Assembly (NCBI RefSeq): GCF_900111935.1
Contig: NZ_FOYN01000003.1
Span: forward strand, 491,800 to 555,799
Direction: 5' to 3'
DNA from: Halorubrum sodomense
GTDB taxonomy: Archaea; Halobacteriota; Halobacteria; Halobacteriales; Haloferacaceae
Length of the DNA: 64,000 nucleotides
How positions within the stretch are numbered: the first letter of the stretch is position 1; every line of letters begins with the position of its first letter. The position numbers were made by a program, and so were the translations under genes. Below the pieces are notes generated by a model that was given only the letters and a program-made list of their open reading frames with translations, did not search any database and was not told where the DNA came from. Shown here piece by piece: positions 17,164 through 25,504 of this stretch.

Positions 17164-18396
17164 TCAGTCGACGTCGAGCTCGAAGCGACTGGCGTGCGTC
17201 AGCGTTGTCCACCCGAGGATCCGCCGGTCGTACAGCGGTCGTCCGATCGACTCGAGCACCTCGCGGAATTCTGAGCGGTCCCACCGGGAGTACGCGAGCT
17301 CGTACACCGACCCTGCCGCCGTTCGGTCCGCGTCGGTGTATCCGTTCTCGCCGGTGCCCCACTCCCACTTCTCGGCGTCGATGACGTACGGACAGAGGCC
17401 TTCGAAGGCCCGTAGGAGCGCGCTCACGTCGTCTTCGGGGAGCGTGTGACCGTAGAGGTCGACGCCGTAGTGCCGGGCTATCTCCGCGGTGAACGCGAGC
17501 GCCTTGAGCCCGTACACCGAGTACTCCAGCCCGTCGACCCGCTGCCGCTCGTGCCGCAGGAGGCCGTTCGGTTCGAGCTGGTCGAAGCCGTGCTCGCGCC
17601 AGTCGTCGAACGCGCGCGTCAGCGCCTCGCGGTCGTCGAGGTACGCCGCCGCGGTCGCTCTCGCGAGGATCCACCAGGCGTAGATGTTGTTCTTGACCAC
17701 GCCGGTGTAGCGCTGCTTCCCCCGTCCGTCCTCGAGGTCCGCGAGGTACGTCTCCACCCACGAGCGGAGCGCCTCGCGGTCCGCCCCGACGGTCGACCAC
17801 CGCGGGGAATCGCGGACGAGCGCAGCCCCGTAGATGAGCGTCGGCAGCGTGATGTGAAGTTCGATGGAGAAGTACGTCTCGCCGAAGTTCCGGCCGGAGG
17901 GGTACATCCGCGTCTCGGGGTCGAGAAACCAGTGATCGAGCAGCCGGATCGCCTTGCTCGCGAACCGCTCTCGGCCGGTGAACACGTAGCCGATCCCCAG
18001 GTCCCGGACCCACGTTCCCATCTCGATGGCCGCCCGGTAGTCAGGGCGGTCCTCGCCCGTGGCGAACCGATGCTCGTCGACGCCCGCGGGCGACCCGTCG
18101 TCGACGACGCTCCTCGGCGTCGCCGCCAGGGCTCGATTCGCGTCCCTGATCTGGGCGTCGTAGGCCGTCTTCCACGGGTCCTGACCGTCCTCGACACGTT
18201 CGCGAATCGCGACGACCTCGTTGGCGTCGAGGAACCCGGCGTACACCGCGGGGTCGTCGCGCAGTTCCCGGGGTGATCCGGAGCCGGCCCGGTCCGAGTC
18301 GGAGCCGCAGCCGGCAATGATCCCGGCGACCCCGAGCGAGGCGGCGCCGCGCAGGAGGTCGCGCCGGCGCTTGCCGTCCTCGTCGCGTTCAGTCAC
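17164..18396 (-). CDS. Alginate-lyase-family lipoprotein
   Basis: Protein of 410 residues. The N-terminus KRRRDLLRGAASLGVAGIIAGCG carries a Tat-like signal and lipobox Cys near residue 30, so it acts outside the membrane. The body is an alpha/alpha-toroid like the alginate_lyase (PL5-type) family: GTWVRDLGIGYVFTGRERF, RNFGETYFSIELHITLPTLI, and VVKNNIYAWWILARATAA, which holds the conserved Asn-Asn and aromatic residues of the active-site helix. A beta-elimination role on a uronic-acid polymer is the best guess and fits the 3-acetamido-uronate genes nearby. The start is GTG 18396, overlapped by a short upstream frame that bridges the gap to the FG-GAP gene. Confidence 0.78.
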   Translation of the reverse strand: MTERDEDGKRRRDLLRGAASLGVAGIIAGCGSDSDRAGSGSPRELRDDPAVYAGFLDANEVVAIRERVEDGQDPWKTAYDAQIRDANRALAATPRSVVDDGSPAGVDEHRFATGEDRPDYRAAIEMGTWVRDLGIGYVFTGRERFASKAIRLLDHWFLDPETRMYPSGRNFGETYFSIELHITLPTLIYGAALVRDSPRWSTVGADREALRSWVETYLADLEDGRGKQRYTGVVKNNIYAWWILARATAAAYLDDREALTRAFDDWREHGFDQLEPNGLLRHERQRVDGLEYSVYGLKALAFTAEIARHYGVDLYGHTLPEDDVSALLRAFEGLCPYVIDAEKWEWGTGENGYTDADRTAAGSVYELAYSRWDRSEFREVLESIGRPLYDRRILGWTTLTHASRFELDVD

Positions 18397-18449
18397 GCCC
18401 AGCGTCCGGCCCCCGTCGCCGGAGTTCCGATCGATCCGCGCTGCGTCAC
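18393..18449 (-). CDS. Candidate bridging mini-ORF between FG-GAP and lyase genes
   Basis: An 18-residue frame starts at GTG 18449, overlapping the FG-GAP stop (GTGA), and its own stop overlaps the lyase GTG (GTGA). It would give continuous coupled translation across the 49-nt gap. It could arise by chance in such GC-rich DNA. Confidence 0.25.
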   Translation of the reverse strand: MTQRGSIGTPATGAGRWA

Positions 18450-19618
18450 CGGTCGCCGCCCCCCTCGTTGTGCCAGATGTCCACGTGGTGGTCCGGCGTG
18501 TAGGACTTCCCGACCACGTCCGGGAGGCCTGTCCCCGAGACGTCGACCGCCTTCGCCTCGTGGGTCTCGGCCCCCTCCGCGACGACGGTCCGCTCGAACC
18601 GACCGTCCCCCTCGTTCGTGAACAGGTAGTGGCGCGGAGTCTCGTTCTCGCCGAGGCTCATCTCCGCCGCGTACACGTCGAGCCGCCCGTTCCCGTCGAA
18701 GTCCGCGAGCTGGAGGGTATGCGGACAGAACAGGTCCTCGCCGATGACGGTCTCCGCCCAGCCGTCGGCCTGCCGATCGAACAACCCTACTCGACCGGGG
18801 TGGGTGCCGTAGGTGGGGGAGTCGCCCTCCGCCAGCACGACCTCGTGTTCGCCGTCGCCGTCGACGTCACCGACCGCGACGCGGACGTCATCCCAGCCGG
18901 TGACGATCGGCTCGCGGTCCCACTCGTGGGTCCCCTCGCGGCGCCGATAGATGCCCGTGCCGACGACGAGTTCGGTCCGACCGTCCCCGTCGACATCGCC
19001 GATCCACACGCCCTCGGCGTCGCTGTCGCCGTCCACGACGTGACAGTTCTCGTCGGGCCACGGCCCGCCGGTCGGGCCGTCGGGGATGTCGTAGTAGAAC
19101 ACCACCCCCGACCGCTGTGACAGCCCGACCACCTCGGGCTCGCCGTCGTCGTCCACGTCGCCGAAGGCGAGGTCGTGGTACTTCTCGAATCGCTCGGTCA
19201 CCAGGTGCGGCTCCCACCGCGACCGCGGGTCCGGGGGTTGTTCGAACCAGTATACCCCGTTATAATGAATGCCCTGTCCGGCGAGGACGTCGACCCGGCC
19301 GTCGCCGTCGACGTCGCCGAGCGCGCAGCCGACCCCCAGCTGGGGAACGTCGGCGATCGCGTGTCGCTCCCACCCGGGGTTCTCGTACCAGAACAGTGTC
19401 GGCCCGGCGAGCCCCGCCACCTGCTTGATCCCCTCTAGGCTCGGCAGTCGGGTGCGGCCGCCGCCCACGAACAGCTTCGTCTCCGGGCCGGCCCCGCCGA
19501 CGATGACGTCCGGGCGACCGTTGCCGGTGAGGTCGGTCGTCAGACAGATTCCGAGCTTCGTCGTCGGGGGAGCGGGGTCGATGACCTCGTGGCGAAAGCG
19601 AAGTCGCCGTGTCTGCAT
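18446..19618 (-). CDS. FG-GAP/VCBS-type beta-propeller protein
   Basis: Protein of 390 residues with at least six Asp-rich calcium-loop repeats of the integrin-alpha/FG-GAP kind: DLTGNGRPDVIVGG, DVDGDGRVDVLAG, DVDDDGEPEVVGL, DVDGDGRTELVVG, DVDGDGEHEVVLAEG and DFDGNGRLDVYAAEM. These make up a whole propeller. No signal peptide is visible, which is odd because most such proteins are secreted. It starts a transcription unit with the lyase and perhaps the hydrolase genes. Binding of a carbohydrate or surface partner is likely; there is no sign of catalysis. Confidence 0.82.
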   Translation of the reverse strand: MQTRRLRFRHEVIDPAPPTTKLGICLTTDLTGNGRPDVIVGGAGPETKLFVGGGRTRLPSLEGIKQVAGLAGPTLFWYENPGWERHAIADVPQLGVGCALGDVDGDGRVDVLAGQGIHYNGVYWFEQPPDPRSRWEPHLVTERFEKYHDLAFGDVDDDGEPEVVGLSQRSGVVFYYDIPDGPTGGPWPDENCHVVDGDSDAEGVWIGDVDGDGRTELVVGTGIYRRREGTHEWDREPIVTGWDDVRVAVGDVDGDGEHEVVLAEGDSPTYGTHPGRVGLFDRQADGWAETVIGEDLFCPHTLQLADFDGNGRLDVYAAEMSLGENETPRHYLFTNEGDGRFERTVVAEGAETHEAKAVDVSGTGLPDVVGKSYTPDHHVDIWHNEGGGDR

Positions 19619-19643
19619 GGGTCCACACTAGGCGGTAGTCGGC

Positions 19644-19655
19644 TTTGTTATCAAC
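19644..19655 (-). promoter_or_regulatory. TATA-like element GTTGATAACAAA
   Basis: GATAACAAA on the minus strand begins 34 nt before ATG 19618 and is another member of the shared promoter motif. Confidence 0.55.
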
Positions 19656-19678
19656 CGCCTACGATGCGGGCTCGACGG

Positions 19679-21184
19679 TCAGATCGCGCCGGCGAAGTTC
19701 CGGAGCGTCTCCCGTAGCCCCCAGTTCAGTTGCGTCTCGAACACCAAGACGGCGGTCCCGTACACCGCGCCCCCGGCCGCGACGAGGACGAGCAGCTCGA
19801 GGAACACCCACGGGAGCGACAGCGTCGCCTGTAACCAGAGGACGACGCCACCCATGAGGAGGCTCGCGACGGCCGGGTACGACACCTCTCGGAGCAGCCG
19901 ACCGAGGCTCGTCTCCACCGACTTGATCACCAGGTACACGTCGATCGGCATCACCGGGAACACGTAGACGCCGAGGACGGCCGCGGCGGCGCCGACGATG
20001 CCGAACTCGCGGGTGACGGGGACGATGATCAGCGCGGTCACCACGAGCCGGAAGGCGCCGAGTTTTACCATGTAGTCTGGGCGCCCCAGGGCCTTCCACA
20101 CCGGGGAGTACGTCGACCCGAGCGCGATGAGGAGCCCGTACACCGCGACCAGTTGCATCACCGGCACCATCGGCAGCCAGTCGGTGCCGAAGACTGCCTT
20201 GACGAAGGTCGGAGCCACCACCGCGATGCCGACCGAGGCGGGAAACGCGATCACTATCGTCACCTGGAGGGTTTGGTAAAACGCCGACCGGAGGGCGGGG
20301 ATGTCGTCCTGGAGCTTCGAGTACGCCGGGAAGGCGACGCTCGAGATGATCTGCGAGATCTCCGTCGCCGGCGCCTTGGCGAACTGGTAGGCGACCTGAT
20401 ACAGCCCGAGCGACGCGGCCGACAGCAGCCAGCCGATGACCGCGTCGTCGCCCTGATTGATGAGGAAGTAGACGCTCTCGGAGCCGGTGATCCACTTCCC
20501 GAACCCGAAGAGGTCGCGGGCGATCTCGACGTCGAAGTCCGGCCACGGACGGTAGCCGTGGACGGCGTACGACGCCAGCATGCGGGCGGCGTCGGAGGCG
20601 ACGTAGCCGAGCACGAGCGCCCAGACGCTCTGGGTCGCGAGCGCGACGGAGAGCGCGACGGCGAAGTTCGTCACCGATCCGCTCATCGTGTAGACGAACT
20701 GCTTGTGGAACTCGAGGTTCTTCTTGAAGTAGACGATACCGGGGTTTCGCAGCCCGAGGAGCAGCGGCGTGAGCGCGATGACCCGGAGGACCGGAGTGGC
20801 GCGCGGTTCCCCGAAGAATCCGGCGACCAGCGGGGCGATGAGCGCGAGGATCCCGGCCAGCAGGAGGCCGCGGAGGATCTCGATGCTCCAGTAGGTGTTG
20901 AGGTAGTCGTCGACGTTGCCTGACGCATTCTGGATGAGCGCCTGGTCGAATCCGATGTTGGAGAAGCGCTTGAACGCCGTCAGCGTCAGCAGGGCGATAC
21001 CGAGCAGCCCGAAGTCGGCCGGCGTGAGCATCCGGGCGAGGATCGCGATCATCAGCAGTTGGAGGCCGCGGTCGAGGATATTGGTGATCGTGGCCCAGAT
21101 ACCGCTTTTCACCGTCTGTTCGGTGAGATCGCCGCCCGGCGTCAGGCGGACGAGGAGTCGACGAACCGACGAGAGAGCGGACAT
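19679..21184 (-). CDS. Wzx-type polysaccharide/oligosaccharide flippase (MOP superfamily)
   Basis: Integral membrane protein of 501 residues with about 12-14 hydrophobic helices. The N-terminal region (TVKSGIWATITNILDRGLQL, then ARMLTPADFGLLGIALLT) is typical of Polysacc_synt_3/COG2244 flippases such as Wzx and archaeal AglR-like proteins. It would move lipid-linked glycan across the cytoplasmic membrane. It is transcribed divergently from the GT2 at 21364, and both carry the same kind of TATA element. ATG 21184 follows the element by about 47 nt, giving a short 5' leader. Confidence 0.9.
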   Translation of the reverse strand: MSALSSVRRLLVRLTPGGDLTEQTVKSGIWATITNILDRGLQLLMIAILARMLTPADFGLLGIALLTLTAFKRFSNIGFDQALIQNASGNVDDYLNTYWSIEILRGLLLAGILALIAPLVAGFFGEPRATPVLRVIALTPLLLGLRNPGIVYFKKNLEFHKQFVYTMSGSVTNFAVALSVALATQSVWALVLGYVASDAARMLASYAVHGYRPWPDFDVEIARDLFGFGKWITGSESVYFLINQGDDAVIGWLLSAASLGLYQVAYQFAKAPATEISQIISSVAFPAYSKLQDDIPALRSAFYQTLQVTIVIAFPASVGIAVVAPTFVKAVFGTDWLPMVPVMQLVAVYGLLIALGSTYSPVWKALGRPDYMVKLGAFRLVVTALIIVPVTREFGIVGAAAAVLGVYVFPVMPIDVYLVIKSVETSLGRLLREVSYPAVASLLMGGVVLWLQATLSLPWVFLELLVLVAAGGAVYGTAVLVFETQLNWGLRETLRNFAGAI

Positions 21185-21221
21185 TGTGCGGTGTTCCGTC
21201 TCGAAAAACCCTCGTTTCGGG

Positions 21222-21231
21222 CATTGTTATG
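21222..21231 (-). promoter_or_regulatory. TATA-like element CATAACAATG
   Basis: CATAACAATG on the minus strand lies about 47 nt before the flippase ATG at 21184. Confidence 0.5.
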
Positions 21232-21329
21232 TACGCGTTACCGTCCCGTCGCGCCGGGGCTACCCGCGTCACGCCCGACCGCCGCGCGGTCACGGGGGGC
21301 TCGACGCGAGCACCCCCGGTAACGACCGT

Positions 21330-21341
21330 CCTAACAATACC
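21330..21341 (+). promoter_or_regulatory. TATA-like element CCTAACAATACC
   Basis: This element starts 34 nt before the GT2 ATG at 21364 and shares TAACAATACC with the element at 8528-8541. Confidence 0.6.
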
Positions 21342-21363
21342 GCTGCCGGGGCACGTCCACCCA

Positions 21364-22374
21364 ATGGAGACACGGGACCGACCGCTAGTGAGCGCGGTCG
21401 TGATAACCCGCGATCGACCGGCGAAGCTCGCTGACGCGCTCGCCAGCGTCCGGGCCCAGACGTACCCGAACCTCGAACTCGTCGTCGTCGACGGCTCCGA
21501 CGAGCCGGTCGAGTCGCTCGTGCGCCGCCGCGCCGGGGACCGCCCGGTGACGTACCGCCGCGACGACGGCGAGGGCCCGGGGGCCGCCCGGAACATCGGG
21601 ATCCGGGCCGCGAGCGGGGAGTACGTCGCGTTCCTCGACGACGACGACAGGTGGCTCCCCGAAAAGGCCGAGCGCCAGGTGGCGGCGTTCGAACCCGGCG
21701 TCGCCGTCGTCTACACGGGCCAGTTCGCCGTGCGGGACGGCGAGCGCGTCGGCGGACGCTCTCCCTCGCTGTCCGGCGACGTCACCGAGGCGCTCCTCCG
21801 CGGGGTCCCGTGCGCCCCGACGTCGACGGTCATGGTGCGGCGGGCGACGATAGACGACGCCGGGGCGTTCGACGAGGGGCTCCCGATCTGGGAGGACCGC
21901 GAGTGGTACGTCAGGCTCTCGGAGCACGGGGAGTTCAGACCGGTCCCCGAAAAACTGGTCCAGCGCGGGATCGGGGAGTACGACCAGCTCACCGACGACT
22001 TCGAGGCCGCTCGAGACGTCGCCTATCCGCGGTTCCTCGACGCGCACCGGGAGCGGGCCGCGGAGTACGGCGCCGGCTGCGAGCGGATGCTCGTCGCGTC
22101 GCTCTCGCGGAAACTCGGTGCGACCGCGATGGAGAACGGGCTTTACGGGGAGGCGCGCCGCTGGCTGGCGCGCTCGCTGCGTCACGAGCCGGGACGGCGA
22201 CGGACGTGGGTCTACCTGCTGGTGTCGCTCGGCGGAGCCCCGGCTTGGCGGGGCGTGCGACGCCTCCGACGGACCTATCGGTCGCTCACGAGCCGTGGGA
22301 CGACGACGCAGTCCCCGGATTCGTGCGGTACTCGCGGCGATCCTGACCGGACGCAAGAGGACGGGCGGGACTGA
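21364..22374 (+). CDS. GT2-family glycosyltransferase
   Basis: GT-A glycosyltransferase of 336 residues. Motifs are VSAVVITRDRPAKLADAL near residue 10, LELVVVDGSDEP near 45, GPGAARNIGIRAASGEYVAF near 75, the metal-binding LDDDDRWLPEKAE near 95, and the acceptor-side IWEDREWYVRLSEHG near 175. The C-terminal 60 residues are basic with hydrophobic stretches. It runs divergently from the flippase and converges on glmS with a 9-bp gap. It probably builds the repeat unit exported by the flippase. Donor and acceptor are unknown. Confidence 0.9.
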   Translation: METRDRPLVSAVVITRDRPAKLADALASVRAQTYPNLELVVVDGSDEPVESLVRRRAGDRPVTYRRDDGEGPGAARNIGIRAASGEYVAFLDDDDRWLPEKAERQVAAFEPGVAVVYTGQFAVRDGERVGGRSPSLSGDVTEALLRGVPCAPTSTVMVRRATIDDAGAFDEGLPIWEDREWYVRLSEHGEFRPVPEKLVQRGIGEYDQLTDDFEAARDVAYPRFLDAHRERAAEYGAGCERMLVASLSRKLGATAMENGLYGEARRWLARSLRHEPGRRRTWVYLLVSLGGAPAWRGVRRLRRTYRSLTSRGTTTQSPDSCGTRGDPDRTQEDGRD

Positions 22375-22383
22375 CCGCGCGGC

Positions 22384-24198
22384 TCAGACCGTGACGCTCT
22401 TTGCGAGGTTGCGCGGCTTATCGATGGCCCGCCCCCGCTGTTTCGCGGCGTGATACGCGACGAGTTGGAGCTGGACGTTGGCGAGCACGCCGGCGAGCTC
22501 CGGATGGGTCGACGGGACCGACAGGACGTGGTCGACGGTCTCCGCGAGGTCGGAGGTCTCGCCGCCCGCCACCGCGACGACCGGGCCGCCGCGCGCACGT
22601 ATCTCCTTGACGTTACCGAGCGTCTCCGTGTCGTCCGTCCCGCCGTTGAACACCGCGAACACCGGCGTCTCCTCGGTGACGAGCGCGAGCGGCCCGTGTT
22701 TCAGCTCCGCGGCGGTGAACCCCTCGGCGTGCTCGTAGGTGATCTCCTTGAACTTCAGCGCCCCCTCCAGCGCGACCGCGTGTCCCGGGCCGCGTCCGAT
22801 AAAGAAGTACGACTCCGAGTCGGCGAACGCGTCGGCGATCCGCTCCGCCGCGCCGCTCTCGACGACCCGGCGGACCTGATCCGGTAGTCGCGTCAGCGCG
22901 GAGAGGAACGCCGCCGCGTCCGGCGACGGGTCGCCGACGGCGTCCCGGCGGATCCGCTCGGCGAGCAGCGACAGCGTCGCGACCTGTGCGGAGAACGACT
23001 TCGTCGCGGCGACGCCGATCTCCGGTCCGGCACGGACCAATAGCGTGTCGTCGCACTCCCTCGTCAGCGACGAGCCGACGACGTTCGTCGCCACCATCGT
23101 CCGCTCCGCGCTGGCCGCCCTGACGGCCGCGATCGTGTCCGCGGTCTCGCCGCTCTGTGAGATCGCTATCACGAGCGTCCCGTCCTCCTCGGGCGGCGTT
23201 GACCCCGCGTACTCGGAGGACATGAACGCGCGTGCGGGAACCCCCCGGCGTGCGAGCAGCGATTCCGCGTACATCGCCGCGTGATACGAGGTCCCCATCG
23301 CGACCAGGTGAACCCGGTCGATCCCGTCGAAGCTGCCGGGCAGGAACCCATCGAGGTCGACCTCCTCGCCGCCCGAGTCGGTCCGACCGCTGACCGATCG
23401 GCCGAGGGCGGTCGGCTGCTCGTTGATCTCTTTGAGCATGTAGTGGTCGTATCCGCCCTTCCCGGTGTCTTGCGGGTCCCAGTCGACGGTCTCGGTCGCG
23501 CGGTGGACGCGCTCGCCGCGCTCGTCGGTGACGGTGAAGCCGGACGGCGTGACCCGGACGACGTCGCCGTCCTCGAGGTACGCCACACGGTCGGTGAACT
23601 CCAGGAACGCCGGCACGTCGCTCGCGAGGTACTGCGTCGAATCGCTCGCGCCGACCACCAGCGGTGAGTCGTTTCGAGCCGCGTACACCGCCTCCCTGCC
23701 GCCGATGACCGCGGCGACGGCGTAGCTCCCCTCGATCCGATCGATGGCCGCGCGGAACGCCGCCGCCGGGGCCGCCCCGTCCGCGAGCGCCGACTCGATC
23801 AGGTGCGGGATTACCTCGGTGTCGGTGTCGCTCTCGAAGGCGTGTCCCGCGTGAGAGAGCTCGCGACGGAGCCGTTGGTAGTTCTCGATGATCCCGTTGT
23901 GAACGACGGCGACGCGCCCCGAGCAGTCCGTGTGCGGGTGTGCGTTCGCGTCGGTCGGCGGTCCGTGGGTGCTCCACCGCGTGTGACCGATCCCGAGGGA
24001 CCCGCTCGGGGGGTCCGCCGCGAGCGCGTTCCGGAGGTCGTCGATGCCGCCCGCCTGCTTGCGGACGTCCACGTCGCGGTCGGTCTGAACGGCGAGGCCG
24101 GCCGAGTCGTAGCCGCGGTACTCGAGGTTTTCCAGCCCGACGAGCAGTTCGTCGACCGCGTCGTCGGCCGCTCCGATCCGAGCCACGATGCCGCACAT
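22384..24198 (-). CDS. glmS: Glutamine--fructose-6-phosphate aminotransferase (isomerizing)
   Basis: Makes glucosamine-6-phosphate from fructose-6-phosphate and glutamine, the first step to UDP-GlcNAc. Length is 604 residues, normal. The class II glutaminase domain starts with MCGIVARIG (Cys2 nucleophile), then GLENLEYRGYDSAG, GHTRWSTHG and VHNGIIENY. Two SIS isomerase domains follow (AMGTSYHAAMYAESL, IAISQSGETADT, GRGPGHAVALEGALKFKE), and the end KPRNLAKSVTV is canonical. The ATG at 24198 shares one base with the TAA of a 31-residue frame that begins 33 nt behind a TATA element. Supply of amino-sugar to the adjacent glycan genes is the likely link. Confidence 0.96.
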   Translation of the reverse strand: MCGIVARIGAADDAVDELLVGLENLEYRGYDSAGLAVQTDRDVDVRKQAGGIDDLRNALAADPPSGSLGIGHTRWSTHGPPTDANAHPHTDCSGRVAVVHNGIIENYQRLRRELSHAGHAFESDTDTEVIPHLIESALADGAAPAAAFRAAIDRIEGSYAVAAVIGGREAVYAARNDSPLVVGASDSTQYLASDVPAFLEFTDRVAYLEDGDVVRVTPSGFTVTDERGERVHRATETVDWDPQDTGKGGYDHYMLKEINEQPTALGRSVSGRTDSGGEEVDLDGFLPGSFDGIDRVHLVAMGTSYHAAMYAESLLARRGVPARAFMSSEYAGSTPPEEDGTLVIAISQSGETADTIAAVRAASAERTMVATNVVGSSLTRECDDTLLVRAGPEIGVAATKSFSAQVATLSLLAERIRRDAVGDPSPDAAAFLSALTRLPDQVRRVVESGAAERIADAFADSESYFFIGRGPGHAVALEGALKFKEITYEHAEGFTAAELKHGPLALVTEETPVFAVFNGGTDDTETLGNVKEIRARGGPVVAVAGGETSDLAETVDHVLSVPSTHPELAGVLANVQLQLVAYHAAKQRGRAIDKPRNLAKSVTV

Positions 24199-24293
24199 TA
24201 CGCGACCACCCCGTCGACCGCGTCGCCGTCCGCGCGGCGAGGCGCGCGGCGGCGGCGCACACCGGTCGTGATCGCTTTGGGGCCGATTTGCAT
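24198..24293 (-). CDS. Candidate leaderless mini-ORF before glmS
   Basis: A 31-residue frame starts MQIGPKAITTG, has an Arg-rich centre, and stops with TAA overlapping the glmS ATG as TAATG. Its ATG sits 33 nt from the TATA element CCATAACAAAG, while the glmS ATG is about 128 nt away. If the transcript is leaderless, ribosomes would meet this frame first. It may be a leader peptide or a long untranslated leader. Confidence 0.4.
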   Translation of the reverse strand: MQIGPKAITTGVRRRRAPRRADGDAVDGVVA

Positions 24294-24318
24294 ACCCACC
24301 GCATGCCGAGAGGAATAC

Positions 24319-24328
24319 TTTGTTATGG
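24319..24328 (-). promoter_or_regulatory. TATA-like element CCATAACAAA, glmS
   Basis: CCATAACAAA on the minus strand matches the shared glycan-region element. It is followed by an ATG at 24293 at the leaderless distance. Confidence 0.6.
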
Positions 24329-24670
24329 ACCGGATTTTGCCGCCGTTCACCGGTAAGTGACGGATAGCAAGCGGAAGCCTCGCCCTTACGCGAGGGAGTC
24401 AATGATACGCTCGGTCGGCGTTTCACTGTTCCTCTCGCCTGTTGCCGGTCGCCGTCTCGCTTTCTATGCCACCGAACTCTCGGTACTCGTGGGGGAGAGC
24501 GACGACGAAACTTGTCGTGCGAAGAACACGATATTTCTCCCGTATACGGCCGCGACGATACTGTTTACTCAATTATTCAGTACAGAAATGCTTCGTGAAG
24601 ATGTGATAGAGTTAAGTGGATTACATGAGTAGCGGCAACATGACCCGCTATACCCTGTTCGACCCGTGAA
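24329..24670. other. AT-richer intergenic region, no supported gene
   Basis: This stretch is clearly richer in A and T than the flanks, especially after 24530. A 91-codon open frame from GTG 24357 exists, but its composition is unlike the acidic neighbours and it has no recognisable start signal. I treat the stretch as non-coding, marking the border between the glycan region and the regulatory island. Confidence 0.5.
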
Positions 24671-24674
24671 ATGA

Positions 24675-24681
24675 TATAATA
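24675..24681 (+). promoter_or_regulatory. TATA box TATAATA
   Basis: TATAATA starts 28 nt before ATG 24703 and 87 nt before the DUF7344 ATG at 24762, so a leaderless transcript would begin at the short frame. Confidence 0.6.
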
Positions 24682-24702
24682 CCGAAACTCCCCACGATAA
24701 CG

Positions 24703-24765
24703 ATGTACGACAACGTAACGAGAACAGACGACGTTGCGACAGATCAAAACGGTGGTGTACGATGA
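24703..24765 (+). CDS. Candidate leaderless mini-ORF before DUF7344 gene 1
   Basis: A 20-residue Asp/Thr/Gln-containing frame (starts MYDNVTRTDD) ends with TGA overlapping the next ATG by 4 nt. A strong TATA box sits at the right distance for its ATG. Confidence 0.4.
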   Translation: MYDNVTRTDDVATDQNGGVR

Positions 24766-25361
24766 GTGCCGACTCAGAAGCGAAAACGCGGGACGCGGCC
24801 CAGGCCGATCGGGAGTTCTCGGGACCGGAAACCGATGCTTCGAGTACTGAGCCGGAGAATATCGAGCGAGCAGAGATCGGCTTCGATCAGCTGTTCGAGA
24901 TCCTGAAAAACAAGCGGCGCCGACGGGTGATACGGTACCTGCTGGAAGGCAAGAACGAGGAGGCGACGTTGGACGAGCTGGCCGAGGCCATCGCCGCGCG
25001 CGAGACGGGCAAGGACATCAAACAGATCTCCTCGCAGGAACGCAAGCGCGTGTACGTCGGACTGTATCAGTGTCACCTGCCGAAGATGGACGACTACGGC
25101 GCGATCTCGTACAACAAGCCGCGCGGCCGGATCGAGACCGCAGAACACACGGACCTGTTCGAACGCTACCTCTCAGTCGACGACGATGTCGATGGTTCCG
25201 GGTGGACGCGGTACCACTCGACGCTGTCGCTCGTCGCCGGCGCCTTCCTCGTCGTTCCCGTCGTCGTCGGGGCGTTCATATCGAACGCGGCGCTTCAGGT
25301 GGTGACCGCTCTCCTCGTCGGAGCGCTCGTCGGCGTGTCGGCGTACCGGTACTTCGAGTGA
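24762..25361 (+). CDS. DUF7344 winged-helix membrane protein 1
   Basis: Protein of 199 residues. An acidic leader (1-40) is followed by a winged-helix DUF7344 domain (about 42-145): FDQLFEILKNKRRRRVIRYL, EEATLDELAEAIAARETG, then ERKRVYVGLYQCHLPKMDDY. Two hydrophobic helices form the tail (about 150-195), so the DNA-binding-like domain is tied to the membrane. A paralogue follows at 25549. Such proteins are widespread in halophiles; the signal sensed and the targets are unknown. The ATG overlaps the mini-ORF stop. Confidence 0.85.
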   Translation: MSADSEAKTRDAAQADREFSGPETDASSTEPENIERAEIGFDQLFEILKNKRRRRVIRYLLEGKNEEATLDELAEAIAARETGKDIKQISSQERKRVYVGLYQCHLPKMDDYGAISYNKPRGRIETAEHTDLFERYLSVDDDVDGSGWTRYHSTLSLVAGAFLVVPVVVGAFISNAALQVVTALLVGALVGVSAYRYFE

Positions 25362-25471
25362 CGCGGCACGGGCAGCGCTCCGGTTTCGCGGCCGGTTCAG
25401 CGACTTTTGGGCGAGAAGTGAAAGTGACGCGAATATGGGTTAAAAGCGTCCTAAGTCCGGATAAGCCAGAC

Positions 25472-25479
25472 CATAACTA
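25472..25479 (+). promoter_or_regulatory. TATA-like element CATAACTA
   Basis: CATAACTA starts 33 nt before the mini-ORF ATG at 25505 and 77 nt before the DUF7344 ATG at 25549. Confidence 0.45.
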
Positions 25480-25504
25480 TGTCCCGTTTGCGAAAGGAAC
25501 GAGC

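Noticed and set aside
24357-24632. A 91-codon plus-strand frame beginning MTDSKRKPRP
   Set aside because: AT-rich, no promoter at the right distance, not acidic, and no recognised family; kept as intergenic.
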